Positions 31,577 through 43,640 of a stretch of 64,000 bases of DNA are shown here, one piece after another. Each line of letters begins with the position of its first letter. Positions within the stretch are counted from its first letter, which is position 1. The translations under genes were made by a program, and so were the position numbers. Source of the DNA: Imbricaverruca yamaguchii (taxonomy: Eukaryota > Arthropoda > Thecostraca > Neoverrucidae); NCBI GenBank assembly GCA_034440575.1, contig JAOTOL010001512.1, positions 124,001-188,000 of the forward strand, written 5' to 3'. The notes under the pieces are model-generated. The model was not told where the DNA came from and searched no databases. It saw only the letters and a list, made by a program, of their open reading frames with translations.

Positions 31577-31708
31577 ACAATGCGTTCGGTATGCACGTTT
31601 GTGGCACGTAAGGTGTGCGGAAGGGATTGGCACTGGTTGTTGTGGCATCGGCTTTCTACACGTATGACCATGAAATGCGGGACAGACGGTTGGAAAGAGG
31701 AAATGACG

Positions 31709-31753
31709 CTGATAATTATCAGTACACCAGCAAAGCTGATTATAATCAGCTTT
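31709..31753. repeat. Two adjacent perfect palindromes
   Basis: CTGATAATTATCAG (31709-31722) and the 22-base palindrome AAAGCTGATTATAATCAGCTTT's core GCTGATTATAATCAGC (31735-31750; full span 31732-31753). Confidence 0.85.
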
Positions 31754-32860
31754 ATTTTCCGAGCAGTCAACTCATCCGATGTTCTAGCCTTCGCGTAACT
31801 CCGATGTATATCAGCTGGCTAGTTTTGCGGCCGGAGCTGCGAAAAGGATTCAAATTCCATTCGAGGCAAAGATGACCCAAAATGGTTGTTGTGCACAGCC
31901 ACCGGCACGGGTAGTTCAAGGACCACGCCTGCCCAAGACATGCACAGGAACGCCCAAGATGATTGAGACCGTTTTATTATCATCGTGTTTGATCTAGGCG
32001 CCGCGTACGAAACAAACAACCGAGGCGGCTGATACGTCTGAGAGCTTCAAGGCTGCATAGGATCCTGTGTCGCTTCTGACCAGTTACATTCTATATAAAG
32101 AAAAGCTACAGTACGGTATCGGAACCGCTGTGGTTAAACTGTAGCTGCTGTATATGATAGCAGACAGCGCCGGACACAACATGGTAGGTATATCACTGAA
32201 CACGACACGGGCGGAGCCGGCCGCATGCCACGCGGCAGCTCTGGACACAGAACGGGACACAGCACTGGAAACAACACTGGACACAGCACGGGATATCACT
32301 CAATACGCGGACGGCATCAGGCACATGCCACGGGAGGGGCACATCATTACATCCAGGTTCCTGTTATCCCCGTGCCTTCCTGCGTTTCGCCTCGTACAAA
32401 TGACGTCATCTGGGGTACACCTTTTGGGCCGTTTCAATGGTTTGATGTGTATTGAAATGAAAATATTTTAAATTGAAGTCACTTCCTAAATCTTATAGTA
32501 TCTTGTCTGTGCTTTTAGAATCGCGTCCAGCTATTATTTTATCAGCCTCAGTTAGGCTGCGAATGAGATGACCACCATCACGAATACATCGTTTTAGTGG
32601 CACGCTTTTTCTCAAATTCTTAGATGACTCAGTTGATTTATAAATAGCGCAGTTGTTTACATAGCTCTCTCGTAGGTTGTTTTATTTGTCATGTCACACC
32701 GTGTGTTCGCTGTACCTGGGTTTTAGATGTAGTATTATTGGATAGTGTTGCGCTCTGGGGTATCTTGCATGTAGTTGCAATGTTAACTGTAGCTTTTGCT
32801 GTCGTTAATTAGTAATGGAAATTTAGATGTTTCTTGTATTCGGTATATAATACGTTGATG

Positions 32861-32951
32861 CCTCTTCTCCGGTAAATTTGCAGTGTAAGGTAATTTCTGA
32901 TTTCAAGGATTTTCTTTTTCTAATGCAATGCTTATACATGCCCTGAAACAC

Positions 32952-33014
<63 letters not shown>

Positions 33015-33109
33015 TGAGTGTGTTCAGGACATTCATAAGCATTGCATTAGAAAAACAAAATCCTTGAAATCAGAAATTACCTTAAACTGCAAATTTACCG
33101 GAGAAGAGG
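32861..33109. repeat. Long inverted repeat with (TA)n loop
   Basis: The arms 32861-32955 and 33016-33109 are reverse complements with few mismatches (CCTCTTCTCCGGTAAATTTG at one end, CAAATTTACCGGAGAAGAGG at the other). The loop is (TA)n. A second (TA)n of ~120 bases follows at once. This looks like a foldback element or MITE, or a product of (TA)n-mediated duplication. Confidence 0.85.
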
Positions 33110-33146
<37 letters not shown>

Positions 33147-33172
33147 TATATATACCCATATATATATATATG

Positions 33173-33233
<61 letters not shown>
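33109..33233. repeat. (TA)n microsatellite
   Basis: TA dinucleotides with a few ATGC/CCC/TGT interruptions. Open frames across it are spurious. Confidence 0.95.
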
Positions 33234-33237
<4 letters not shown>

Positions 33238-34678
33238 ATGCAAGTTGAACAGGGCTCCTGATGTATGAATAGGTCCCCTGAGAGAGATAATTGGGCTGGG
33301 ATGTTTTTGAGCTTTCGAAAGGGCACCTGAAGGATCGGGCCACACGAGAGCTAATAGAGTCCTTGAGAACTGGCGATGGGTCTGAGGGATACTGAGGGCC
33401 GATTTCAGAGATAGTGTATCTTGGAAAGCCATAAACGCTGCCGACGACTGGGAAGGTCAGCCACCGCCGCCTCAGCGGCCGTCGTCCCTGCTGCGACGGC
33501 GCCCCAACAGTCACAGCCGTCCTAGCGGTGATAACCGCCCAAGCGGCCATAGCCGTTTCATCAGCCTAGACACAGCTGGTCCAGCAGCTGCGGTCGCTCG
33601 GGTGATAGCGATTGTGTCCATCGAGATGAGCTGTCGTATTTGTACCAATCTAATAATGTTAATTCTTCCGTTAGGGATGTGCTAATGCTTCTTTATTTCT
33701 CGTCAATGTTTTTGTTTCTTGGCTGTTGTCTGTAGCTGAACGGTTTGTTTGCTCTGGTCTTTATCGGACTATTGCACTTCGATTGCAGGTCGTCCATTAG
33801 CCAAGCCAGCGCGGAGTGAATTATTTTTCCACGAATTTAACCCATTAACACCTGGTGATGGAAATTTTTTCCTAGGAATATTCAAGTTGGTTAGCATGCA
33901 CAGTGTCATCGCTGTCATCGCTGTGAAGGTGGCATGGAGGTTTCATACGACTCCTATCCCAAGTGTATTTTTTCGCCTGTCCTCATTTGAGGACACCGGG
34001 TGGAAGTGGGATGTTTTGGCGAGTAGTTCGTGGCAGGCAGTATGTTCTACACTAGTTCGCGTTCATTAGTTCATACATGCATCGATGCATACATTTTTAT
34101 TGACGTGCACGCATCTTTATAAGCATAATAGGTTGGCGTAAAGCAGGTAAGAGGGTTTGCCGTCCTGAAAACCTTGGATTAATATTGCTTGCAAAGATTC
34201 ATTCTGTGCCATCTGTGGTGAAAACACTAATTTAAGAACACAGTACTGTGTCCATTACCCACACTTCAGTGACCAACATACACATTGCTAGGCTGCGAAC
34301 AGTGGACACAAAGGGCATGTATGGAAATCTCACAAAGTCAGGGAGTCCAGGTCCTATATTTCATTACTCATTTTTAAATTGGATATGGAAAATGGAAACT
34401 GAGCATTACCAGGGAATCAAACCGGTGAGTCCGGATACCCCGACCCAACCGGGATCCCCAGTCATGGCAATAGGTCAGAACACTCCGCCATTTGGGTCGC
34501 AATCAATTTGTAGTAAAGCAGCTGACAGTCTACTTTACACACGATGACGCTCAGAACTGCCAAATACTTGCTTAGCACTACTACCAGCTAATCACCACTC
34601 CGTATACACTGTGGCACGGCTTGAAGCAGGGATACAGAGCACGACCCGATAATTTTAGTACAAACGTCCTTTTTCCCC

Positions 34679-34708
34679 GTATATATATATATATATATAT
34701 ATATATAA
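34679..34708. repeat. (TA)n microsatellite
   Basis: About 14 TA units. Confidence 0.9.
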
Positions 34709-34922
34709 TCATAGGGCCCATTCGAAAATGAAGTGACTGAAATCCGAGGAATTTCAGTGGAAAAGTGGGGGCCTAGATCGGTAGAGGGCCTGCCTGAGAT
34801 GAGCACCCCCATGGATCAAATCCTGGTTACGCAACTGACTTCATGTGGAAAGATCTCTTATTCATGACACTATTTGTGTAGGGTACTACGCAGTAGGGAC
34901 ACAATTTATGCAACGCTATTTG

Positions 34923-35385
34923 TTAAAAAGATCCTGGCTGCGCCCCTGCGTGCGAGTCTCGCTGGCGGCAGGAGTGTCTGCGAGCTGGGGCGCACCAAGC
35001 AATGCGCTCCACAGACTGGAATCCCAGCCCGGCCAGCATGCGCAACACGTGCTGATTGCTGCAGCTGGTGGAGGCGACGCACGGGTAGCCGCGCTGGGCG
35101 CACAGCCGCGCCAGCCGCCGCACCACCAGACGGCCGTAGCCGCGCCGCCGGTACGGCAACTGCGTGTGCACGAAGCCTATGCTGCCGTTGCTGTTCACCA
35201 CCGCCCACGCCACCGGCGCCTCCGCTGAGCCGAGGTCGGTGAAGAAGACGCCCATCGACAGGCCAGCCGCCAGCCCGTCGCCGATGTAGGAGTCGGCGTC
35301 GAAGACGAACTCGCCGTAGGGCCACGCGTCGCGCACGACGCCCAGATGGCGGCGAGCCAGCGGCCGCACGGACACACCCGGCAGA
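34923..35385 (-). CDS. GLYAT-like last exon, GNAT/FR47 domain
   Basis: 463 nt from acceptor ggttgcag to the stop at 34923-34925. It carries the complete FR47-type acyltransferase core with RRRGYGR and CSNQHVLRMLAGLGFQSVER. The ~20-residue tail after IAWC is not family-like and may be lineage-specific. Confidence 0.85.
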
Positions 35386-38095
35386 CTGCAACCAGGCGCA
35401 CACAAGGCACGCTAGTGCCAGTCGTTCAAAATAGAGACACAATGTCGAAATTGTTGTATGCTTCGCAGAAAAATCCGTGAAAAGAATGCACTCACATGTA
35501 GTAACACGCAAGCGCTATTTGCATCGGTGTGAAGTACACAGAGCATGTGTACTCCACACTATAGTGGTGGAGTACACATGTCCGCCACTGCGCATGCTCT
35601 GACGGCAATAAACAGTAGTTAATCAAACGACCTCGGCCACACTCCACTCCGATGGACATGCTGCGTTTCATAGCATAGCTGCATGCCATTTTTGGCATGG
35701 TCTTTAATACTAAAGTGAATAGGAAAGAGCGGAAAAACGAAGAAAGGTGAAAAGAACAGAACGTTAAAGGATGCATACTGCATTTTGTATCCATACCAGG
35801 CGGCTGACAGCTACAGAAGAGTATCTCGTTGAGGCAGGACGTGAACCGGTTTGCTCTATAAGTGTGTCCACATTGCGTTCCCCACATAATTTTATGGCAC
35901 TCTTACCTGCGGTCATGGGCGAATACAGGGGCAGAGTGGAGCCCTAGGGGAATGTGACCCAGGGGCGTTTATTTTAAAATTGTTTTGGAGAGGGGCATAA
36001 TGCATGGAGTAAATATGTCTGCCCAGATCGATTGCGGGAGGGGTCACACTCCATAAGGCCCCACATTAAAAGTGGAATTATGGGTGGCAAAGCTGACATT
36101 GAGGGAGCATTTGCCCCTCAAAAGTATACAAGGCAGCATCATGATGTAACTCCCACCCTCACCAATGGAAAGTGGCACCCCTCCGACTATAATTTGCATT
36201 CAGCCAGTGTGCTCCAGTATACGCCCCCCCCCCTCGCCCCTCAAATGTGTCATTTAAAGGCTGAATGGAATCTTATGACGTTCTCTTCTACAGCCGGGGG
36301 CGGATACAAAGAGAGATGGGAATTTCTAGGAGTGTACGGTCCAGGGACGTTGATTTTGGAAAAGTATTTGGAATAATATATTGAAGCAATAGGCAGGCAC
36401 TTAGAAGAAAACGGCGCTCTTTCAGTGTGTTCGAGCGCACTCCTGGAATTTTTCGGCCATCGGAAGGAATGAGCCTTCCGAGTACTTTCGCAGTGGCCCT
36501 CCTATGAAAAAATGGCGCCCCTCCAGACAAGTTCCCCCATTGACAATTCGTGGATCCACCTCTGCCTATGGTTATGGCTTAAGTTATAGGTTTCAAACGC
36601 AATCCAGGCCTGCAGAATATTTTCACCCCTGACACGAGAAAATCACGGCATCGTTGGCTGATTAGTTCTATAATGTCGCTTCGAATCGGCGTTCCGACGA
36701 CCTTGAATATGAGGGACGATAACGTTCTAGGCCGATTTCTTTTTTCGATGCAACGCCATAGGCGTAGCGCCTAGGCATATGCGCGCCAAGGCGCAAACGC
36801 CATAGGCGTAATGCTAAATCTCACGAAGTTTGGGGAGATACGTCCCCTTGTGCTCGACCTTGGCGATGCATTTTTCGCTACGATTTGACCCAAGATACTT
36901 TACAACGGAAACCCGGATTGTCGTGATTGTTGTCACAAGACACATGCCTGCGTCAGGTGATCATGTCATAGTACTAGAAGTGATTTGGGTGGCGTCGGAG
37001 CAACATCAGCGTGAGCAGGCAGTCCAGTGGCCGGTGTGGGTCAGCCGGCAGCAGCGAGGACCCGCTGACGCGCCGGCCGGCAGACCCGGCTTGACCCTCA
37101 CTCACGTGTCGGCCGCGTCTGTGTCGGGCGCTGTCTCGCTGACGGTGTTGACGAGCCAGGCGGACGTGGCGCCGAGCGTGACGCCGTGGTCGGCGGCCGC
37201 GGCGCGCACCAGCGTCACGACGTGTTCCGCTGCGCCGTCCAGCCGGCTGGGCAGCGTCCACAGGCCGGCGGCCGCCACCAGCTCACACCGCAGCAGCCGC
37301 TCCAGACAGCTGCAGCTGGCGGCCGCCCGCCGCGAGAACGCCTCCAGCGCGCGGCAGCCGCCGGCCTCGCTCTGCAGACCGGACAGACACGCGGCGTCCA
37401 GCTTATCGCAAGATGTCTACGACTGATGCCAGAAGAACATACCTGGAAACATCTCATTACAAGATATCTATGACTGATCCCGGAAGAACATACCTGGAAA
37501 CATCTCATTACAACATATCTATAATTTATCCCGGAAGAACATACCTGGAAACACGTCACTCCCGTGATTCACTAGATCCAAGCCATTGGTACCTTGGCCG
37601 CCCAGGTAGCGTCACCAAGTGCTATCAAATGACTGCATTCATTGCGCATCACGAAATACATGATTTGGTACAGAAGTGCCCATAAGCATCTGAGTCTACG
37701 ATATTTCATCAGTTGAGTGCAGTTGAACAAGGTGAGCACCAATCTCGCTAATGTAGATCACGCATGCGTCTGCAGATGCTGCTTTAAGTGAAGGGGAGGG
37801 GAGGGGAGGTGGTGGAATATACTTCCGATTGCATATCACATGATTATGAATAATCAGTCCTTACTGTGATAACCACCACCGCAATTTCGTGCGCAGAGCC
37901 GGTGGTGTAGATCCAAAACTGACACTTTCTGTCGCCGTTCTGCAGCAACAGCAGTACAGTTCGAACCTGAGGACATCCAGAGACCCGAGATAAGGCGTGA
38001 TCGGTGCGACTCGTGGCTTGGAATAGACAGAATCTATATAGCCTGCGATAGATATAGAAGGAAATATATGGGAATATATGTTCCACATGTATGCT

Positions 38096-38146
<51 letters not shown>

Positions 38147-38482
38147 CTCCAACCTGTGCGCGTTATGTGAGGGGCCCTCCGACAGGCGTGATAATCGACC
38201 CTGTCCTCAATTATGTTTCCATACTGGATTTGCGCCCCTCAATTTGCTGATAGGACGAATTTTCAATTGAAGTGATACTCAGGATAAAGATAAAAACACA
38301 ACCATACGTCTAGAAGACCATGTTATCACTTACGGGGTAGAAAATTTCCCCACTCAATTGAAAGCCTGACAAAAGGGCAGCCAATGCAATTTTCGAAACG
38401 TTCCCTTCTATCTGTGTGCAAGAGTTCACCAGCCACGTTTCGTCCCTTACTCCTATATCAACGAGCAAAGCTGCCTTGCAAT
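34923..38482 (-). CDS. Glycine N-acyltransferase-like (GLYAT/FR47 family) enzyme, 3 exons
   Basis: Three minus-strand exons (38482-38334, 37401-37106, 35385-34923) join in phase into 301 codons plus stop, close to the ~295 residues usual for GLYAT enzymes. The family moves an acyl group from acyl-CoA to glycine or another amino acid. The last exon holds the GNAT fold: VRPLARRHLGVVRDAWPYG, then VAWAVVNSNGSIGFVHTQLP and the CoA-pyrophosphate loop RRRGYGR, then LGFQSVERIAW. The two upstream exons lack recognisable motifs and are assigned by splice sites and phase. The first may instead begin at an in-frame ATG at 38504; a further short 5' exon is also possible. The acceptor of the middle exon is copied in a short array. 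Confidence 0.8.
35544..35580. repeat. Hairpin/palindrome, 37 bp
   Basis: CATGTGTACTCCAC and GTGGAGTACACATG arms around ACTATAGTG. It lies just upstream (transcript sense) of the GLYAT-like last exon. Confidence 0.8.
37106..37401 (-). CDS. GLYAT-like exon b
   Basis: 296 nt, phase 0 to 2, no ATG: LDAACLSGLQSEAGGCRALE, CSCLERLLRCELVAAAGLWT, LGATSAWLVNTVSETAPDTD. Very GC-rich like the neighbouring coding exons. Donor GACAC|GTGAGT; acceptor gcgataag. The frame joins exons a and c without a shift. Confidence 0.65.
37425..37560 (-). repeat. Acceptor-copy array before GLYAT-like exon b
   Basis: On the minus strand, ~52-bp units with TATGTTCTTCCGGGATCAGT and CATAGATATCTTGTAATGAG. The real acceptor region reads GGCATCAGTCGTAGACATCT then TGCGATAAG|CTGGAC. 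Confidence 0.8.
38099..38145. repeat. (TA)n microsatellite
   Basis: About 22 TA units in the intergenic space upstream of the GLYAT middle exon. Confidence 0.9.
38334..38482 (-). CDS. GLYAT-like exon a
   Basis: 149 nt: CKAALLVDIGVRDETWLVNS then SKIALAALLSGFQLSGEIFYP, ending phase 0 at a strong donor CCC|GTAAGT. Acceptor tttcgtgtag at 38483; the frame is also open back to an ATG at 38504. Confidence 0.55.
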
Positions 38483-39689
38483 CTACACGAAACACATGCG
38501 TCATGGTGAACTATTAATGTATTAGTAACCTTAATATTTGTGGACAAGACAAACAGAAACACACCCAGATCGGGAATCAAGGCTCCGGTCATACCAACAT
38601 GGATTGCACAGACTGAGACAGTGGAGCTGTCGCTGTTGGATATTCAATATAAAATGTGAAGTCGTTTGGGTAGCCCAGAGGTTCGAGGGTAATCCGGATT
38701 CATTATTTCCTATAAGATGTGGGGAAAAAGTATTTCCGACCTAAATTAACTTCATTGTTCAACTGAAGCCCGATACCAAGCATTGTATGACATCATGTAC
38801 GGCAAAGGACCATCATATGACAGCAAATATAAAAACGTAAGGGGCCTTTCAGAAACCGCAGAAACCACAAAACTGTACGAATTATGACGAATGCGAAAAA
38901 ATACACAAAGCGTGTGTTCAGATACAAGAACACTCACGTCGTGGTGACGACCTGGTGTTATTGACTGAAATGCGCGAAACTGGAAAATATTGTATTTCTT
39001 AGGTCATTTGTTCAATTCAGTACAGAAGGAACATTGGAGGGGATTGAAGTCCGTTGATGTCGCAGCGATGATGGTATATTGGACCCCTTGCACAAAATGA
39101 TTAGGTTGTCATTATTTTTATGAGCCACTTTGAAAAATAGTGGTCGAAATCCGATAACTTAAAAAAATATGGGAAGGTCGGGCGCCTTCACATCCGTTTG
39201 CACTCCCACCTGAAGCAATTCCTAGGTTCACCGCTATGGGGTAGAATTGAGCCCGCTCCAAAAGTTTGCCCCCTAAACGGGTGTTTGATACCCACCAGTG
39301 GTCTGAATAGCTCGTTGCCCGGATTTTCAGATGACATAACATGCCATAAAAATCGCATACAAATTTTTCCTCATATGACTGCAGTTTTTATCCATTGTTG
39401 CAGGCTGCACTTTGGCTACTAGTCACTTATTTCGAGAAAAAAAAATAACGTCTAAAGCACCTTCCATCTTGCAGGGAGCAGATTCCGGGATTAAACGACA
39501 AACGTCCCCTTATCCACAGCGCTTGCCTTGGCACTGTAGGGTCCATGAATCTTCAGACGCTGTACCAGATGACTGATAGCTTGTCTCCCCACACACTCCA
39601 CACCACAAGAGCAGGGCACGCTCGCCTCACGATGGCACGTGACTGACTGCATCGGCACCAGTGAGGACGCAGGCACAACGCCTTCGGCA

Positions 39690-39915
39690 GTGCCTGTCAG
39701 CCACAACACTATCGGCAGTGCCTGTCAGCCACAACACTATCGGTAGTGCCTGTCAACCACAACACTATCGGTAGTGCCTGTCAGCCGCAACACTATCGGT
39801 AGTGCCTGTCAACCACAGCACTATCGGTAGTCCCTGTCAACCACAACACTATCGGTAGTGCCTGTCAACCACAACACTATCGGTAGTGCCTGTCAACCAC
39901 AGCACTATCGCTAGC
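39690..39915. repeat. 28-bp minisatellite
   Basis: About eight units of GTGCCTGTCAACCACAACAC-TATCGGTA. Confidence 0.95.
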
Positions 39916-42493
39916 ACCTGCGCCGCCCAGCCCGAGGCAGCCCAAACTGAGTGTTTACGCCTCGAACACCATAGGTGCCTGCGTGATGGTATTGTTTGTT
40001 ATTTTAGCGTATGCACTTCGGTTTCCTCAGGCACCAGGCTGCGTGCTGTAGAAGACCACGTCCTGTATTTCGAACACCCCTGTGCGGTTCGGAGAGCACA
40101 CGGAAAATCGCCTGTGCTGTTTGCCGAACACCTTTATACTCCAATGAAGACAGTGCGTAATATATTTGAACGTGATAAAGCATTATTGGACAAAATCACA
40201 AGGTTTCACTGTGGATGTCGTACAAGTTATTATTAGCCGCTAAAGGCATTTTCTAGCCACTACAAGCATGTTGAGCTTTTACAATTGCTGTCCTACAGTC
40301 GACCAGATATATCATTCAAGGAAGCATAGTAATCAGTTGCAAACTTTTTTTTAAAAAGAACTATGATGTCATGCGATTCAACTTACCATTGTTCTCCATA
40401 ATCATATGCATACTTCGGATTGCAATCGCTGTGAAGCTGCGTCCCACCGTTAAAGTGTCAGGTGTCCTCCTCGATTAGCGCCTTAGTTTAGATTCTCACT
40501 ATCTCAGATTTTCTCACATTCCCACTAAGCTGTCTCCAGTTGCATTTATGCTCTCCGACAGTCCCGTTACGGTTGGAGCCGGTTGAGCGGTGACATAGAC
40601 CATACCTGTGACAAGTTTCTCCTCCGCACTCCATAGGCTGTTCCAACATGTCTATGATTTGTGGGACAGTTGCCTTCTTAGCGCGTACAAAGTGACACCC
40701 GCATATCAAAATGTTTTTCACCTATTATATTCGACGGTGACGATTTCCGCTGGCAGTTAGAGCTGAGACAGAGTGGTCGCCGCTGGGCGGAACACGCGTG
40801 CGGCTGTAGGTGTACCCCCGTCGCCCCAGGTGGCACCTCTACAACACAGGGACCCGGCGTACTGGGTGGGAGCGGCGGATCCACCGCGGCACTGAGTCAC
40901 GTGACCGCCCCAGCACACGGATAACTGCAGCACCTCAAGAGTGATTGGGGATATTCCAGCCGAGACTCTACACATACTGTATATTTGAATATATATCAAG
41001 AATAAGAGCATGGCCACAGGCGGCCTGTTTGAGCGGAAGCACCGGTCTGCTATGAGTTATACAGCGTTCTGTGCCGCAGGACGATGAAGTGCCTAACGTA
41101 GCCTGCCGTCGCGGGTCTACGGGGCGGGTCTATTCAGGACCGTAGCCGATATTTGGGCCACAGGCACCTCGCTCTCCAGGTCACCGGAAGGGCTGGTGCC
41201 GAACCGTACCCGGAATCTGGACTAAGGGAAGCTCTTTTGTCCGCGCTGTTGTGCAGCAGCATCAATCTGATGGCACATATATCAGTCGTCCGCTCTGCAG
41301 CAAATAATCAGCTCTGATCAAACCAGGTGAGCGGCCTGCCCATCTCACTGCCGGAAGCGTGACGTCACTACTGGAGGCATGTCGTCATTGCCGGAAGCCT
41401 GACGTCACTTATGGAAGTACGTCGAACTTACCTTGTGAAGATGGACATGGAGGCTCGTGCAGAAAATCGGCATTGGTCAGATAAACACGGCGGGGTGCGA
41501 AGCACGTGGTTGTATGAACACGGTTTGGACAACCACGGTTTATTTAAACACTTCCTCAACTTACACCGCACAATTTCGCGTGATCTGTGAGGAAGCGGTC
41601 ATTTGTCGGTGTCCAGTAAATCTCAGCGGAAACCTGCACGAGCAGGGCACATGTTGCAAAAATATTTTGTGTCTGCCTTGGGAGATCTAAGTTGTGAGTA
41701 TATTCAATTCAAGCTGAGCCCAATTGCTGAGCTATTAGGCTGGTAAGTCTTTTGTGGTTACCTGCAGGCAGGAGCGAATCTAGAAATGTTCATGGATGAA
41801 GAGACACCCGTCTGATAGAGCGCCACTGCAGCCCCTCCCACTGCAACCCCTCCCACTGCAGCCCCTCCCACTGCTGCCCAGGCTGGTTTTTAGGCCAGAG
41901 GAATTCCCGTAGAGGAACAGGCATTGGAAAAAAGGCGCTCTCCCGAGAGGAAAGGTAACCCTTTCAAGTGCTCGATTGCACCCCCCTCACGTACAGTCGA
42001 AGGCTCTCCTCTCCTCGGAAGAAATAACGCCCATCAAACCAAATTTCAATCGTGAAAATTTTTGGATCCGCCCGCTGTGTTTGGTGCAGTTCAGTGCATC
42101 CTATGTGGTATAGTTCAGTGTACCGTGTGTGGTGCAGTTCAGTGCATCGTGCATGGTACAGGTCAGTGTATTGAATGTCGTAGAGTTCAACGCAGCGTGT
42201 GCAGCACAGCGCGAGTCTTCCCAAAGGGGCTTCTTTTTCGGCTTGAGGGACGCCACCCTCCATGGAAGGGGGTACATGCCCCAGTTACCCCGGTATCCGC
42301 CCATGACACAAGGTACACTGTGCACTTAATGCAACATGTGGCGCTTTCCCAGATGCACACAGGAGCAACCGCTTGTGCCTGGCACCCTCTACGTTGTTCC
42401 ATGCATTTAAATTACCGATAGAAAAGCAGCCTATGGCTTACGAACATGTCAATACCCATACCATCGAACATCATCCACGAGACCAGGCATCTG

Positions 42494-42834
42494 AGCCGCC
42501 CCGGTAGCTCAGTTGGTTGGATTGCTGGCCTGCACTGGTCTCCCCTGTCCTGGCAGCACAGGGTTCGAGTCAACTCGCGTGCTTGCATTTAGCCCCCGGC
42601 CGGGAGTGTCAGTTGGCGGCTGGCCCGGTAGGGCCGGGGACCAGCTACCGGGTGGCCGTGTTGGTGCATTGACGGCACGTTAAGCTTTCGATCGAAATTC
42701 TGCCGTTGGGCTGGAATTCATGGATCGGATGGTTGGGCCATGGTTCAGGCAACAAGCTCTGCTTAGCAACATAACTCTGGTTCCCAAAGCCACCTCAGCA
42801 ACAACTCCGTTCTTTTACATCTATAATGAATAAA
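42494..42834 (+). mobile_element. tRNA-derived SINE, family C
   Basis: GCCGCCCCGGTAGCTCAGTT (A box) and CAGGGTTCGAGTCAACT (B box), a GC-rich body with short self-complementary pieces (GGCTGGCCCGGTAGGGCCGG), and a tail ending TCTATAATGAATAAA. Short flanking repeat CATCTG (42488-42493, 42835-42840). Confidence 0.65.
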
Positions 42835-43399
42835 CATCTGCCATGAAGCACCATATATCACAAGACACCGAAATTTGCGTACGCCCACCATCTACCTTGT
42901 AGTGTAATAAAGAAAAAAATCGAAATAATAAAGAAATGTATTATTCGGTCAGACAGCAGGCTTTCAAATAAATGAACACACCTGCTACCGTCGACGGCAC
43001 TGCATAGCCCTCTAATGGACTCGACATGCAATGAAATGAACACGTTGCTAACGTTGCATAAGTTGCTTACGTTGCATAAAATTATGATCAATGCGTACCG
43101 TTGCCTGGTATGTGCATCATTGCACCAGTCGCCTGATCGTCAGGAGGGCGCGGAGTCGGCTCGAGCAGGCGGGGTGGGGGTGGGGTGGAGGTGGGGACAG
43201 GAAGCGATAGGAACACACATAGACCTGCGCCGGGACGGGCTAGATCAGCGGATCAGAGCTGTGCAGCGGTGCAGAACGGCCGCTGCCCGGTCGGGCCGCC
43301 CCTCTGAGGGCTGGCCCGGCTGAAGCAGTCGACAACGGCAGCGTCGGTCAGACCGCCTCATCAGTCCTGGCCGTGGCGTGCTTACGACCGCTCACATCC

Positions 43400-43628
43400 A
43401 GACCATCCTGCCAGCCGCAGGTCACTGCAGGTCACTGCAGGAGCGGTCAGGACAAGCCACCTCGCCCGCCGCAGGCCACCGCAGAGTCGGTCAGGACAGA
43501 TCACTTCGTCCGCCACAGGTCACCGCAGAGTCCGTCAGGACAGGCCACCTCGCCCACTACAGGTCACCGCAGAGTCGGTCAGGACAGATCATCTCGCCCG
43601 CCACAGGCCACCGCAGAGTCGGTCAGAT
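43400..43628 (+). repeat. 44-bp array ending next to a signal-peptide start codon
   Basis: Units CCACCGCAGAGTCGGTCAGG-ACAGATCACTTCGCCCGCCACAGG. The last unit runs CCGCAGAGTCGGTCAG then GTCTGCCGAGATGGTC, so the initiation region belongs to a unit. CCGCAG looks like an acceptor for a 5' UTR exon. Confidence 0.85.
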
Positions 43629-43640
43629 CAGTCTGCCGAG

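Larger units (their letters stand above)
30470..34922. other. Intergenic region between UBR and GLYAT-like gene
   Basis: The genes converge on it (UBR plus, GLYAT-like minus). It contains the 54-bp LINE tail, the paired palindromes, the long inverted repeat and several (TA)n. A GC-rich block at 30.95-31.4 kb is open in short frames on both strands but matches nothing I know. Confidence 0.5.
38505..43399. other. Intergenic region, mostly unassigned
   Basis: It holds the 28-bp array, SINE C and a 16-base CCCTCCCACTGCAGCC repeat at 41825-41880. Two stretches (36.4-36.56 and 41.9-42.07 kb) share a CTCTCC/CGCCCCTCC...GGATCC-x-CC ending, suggesting another dispersed family. Confidence 0.45.

Noticed and set aside
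33033..33550. Open frames of Ile/Tyr repeats
   Set aside because: Translations of (TA)n.
39491..39709. Minus-strand frame with CSCGVECVGRQ, reminiscent of a GIY-YIG/Penelope end
   Set aside because: The likeness is limited to a few residues, and the frame runs into the 28-bp array.
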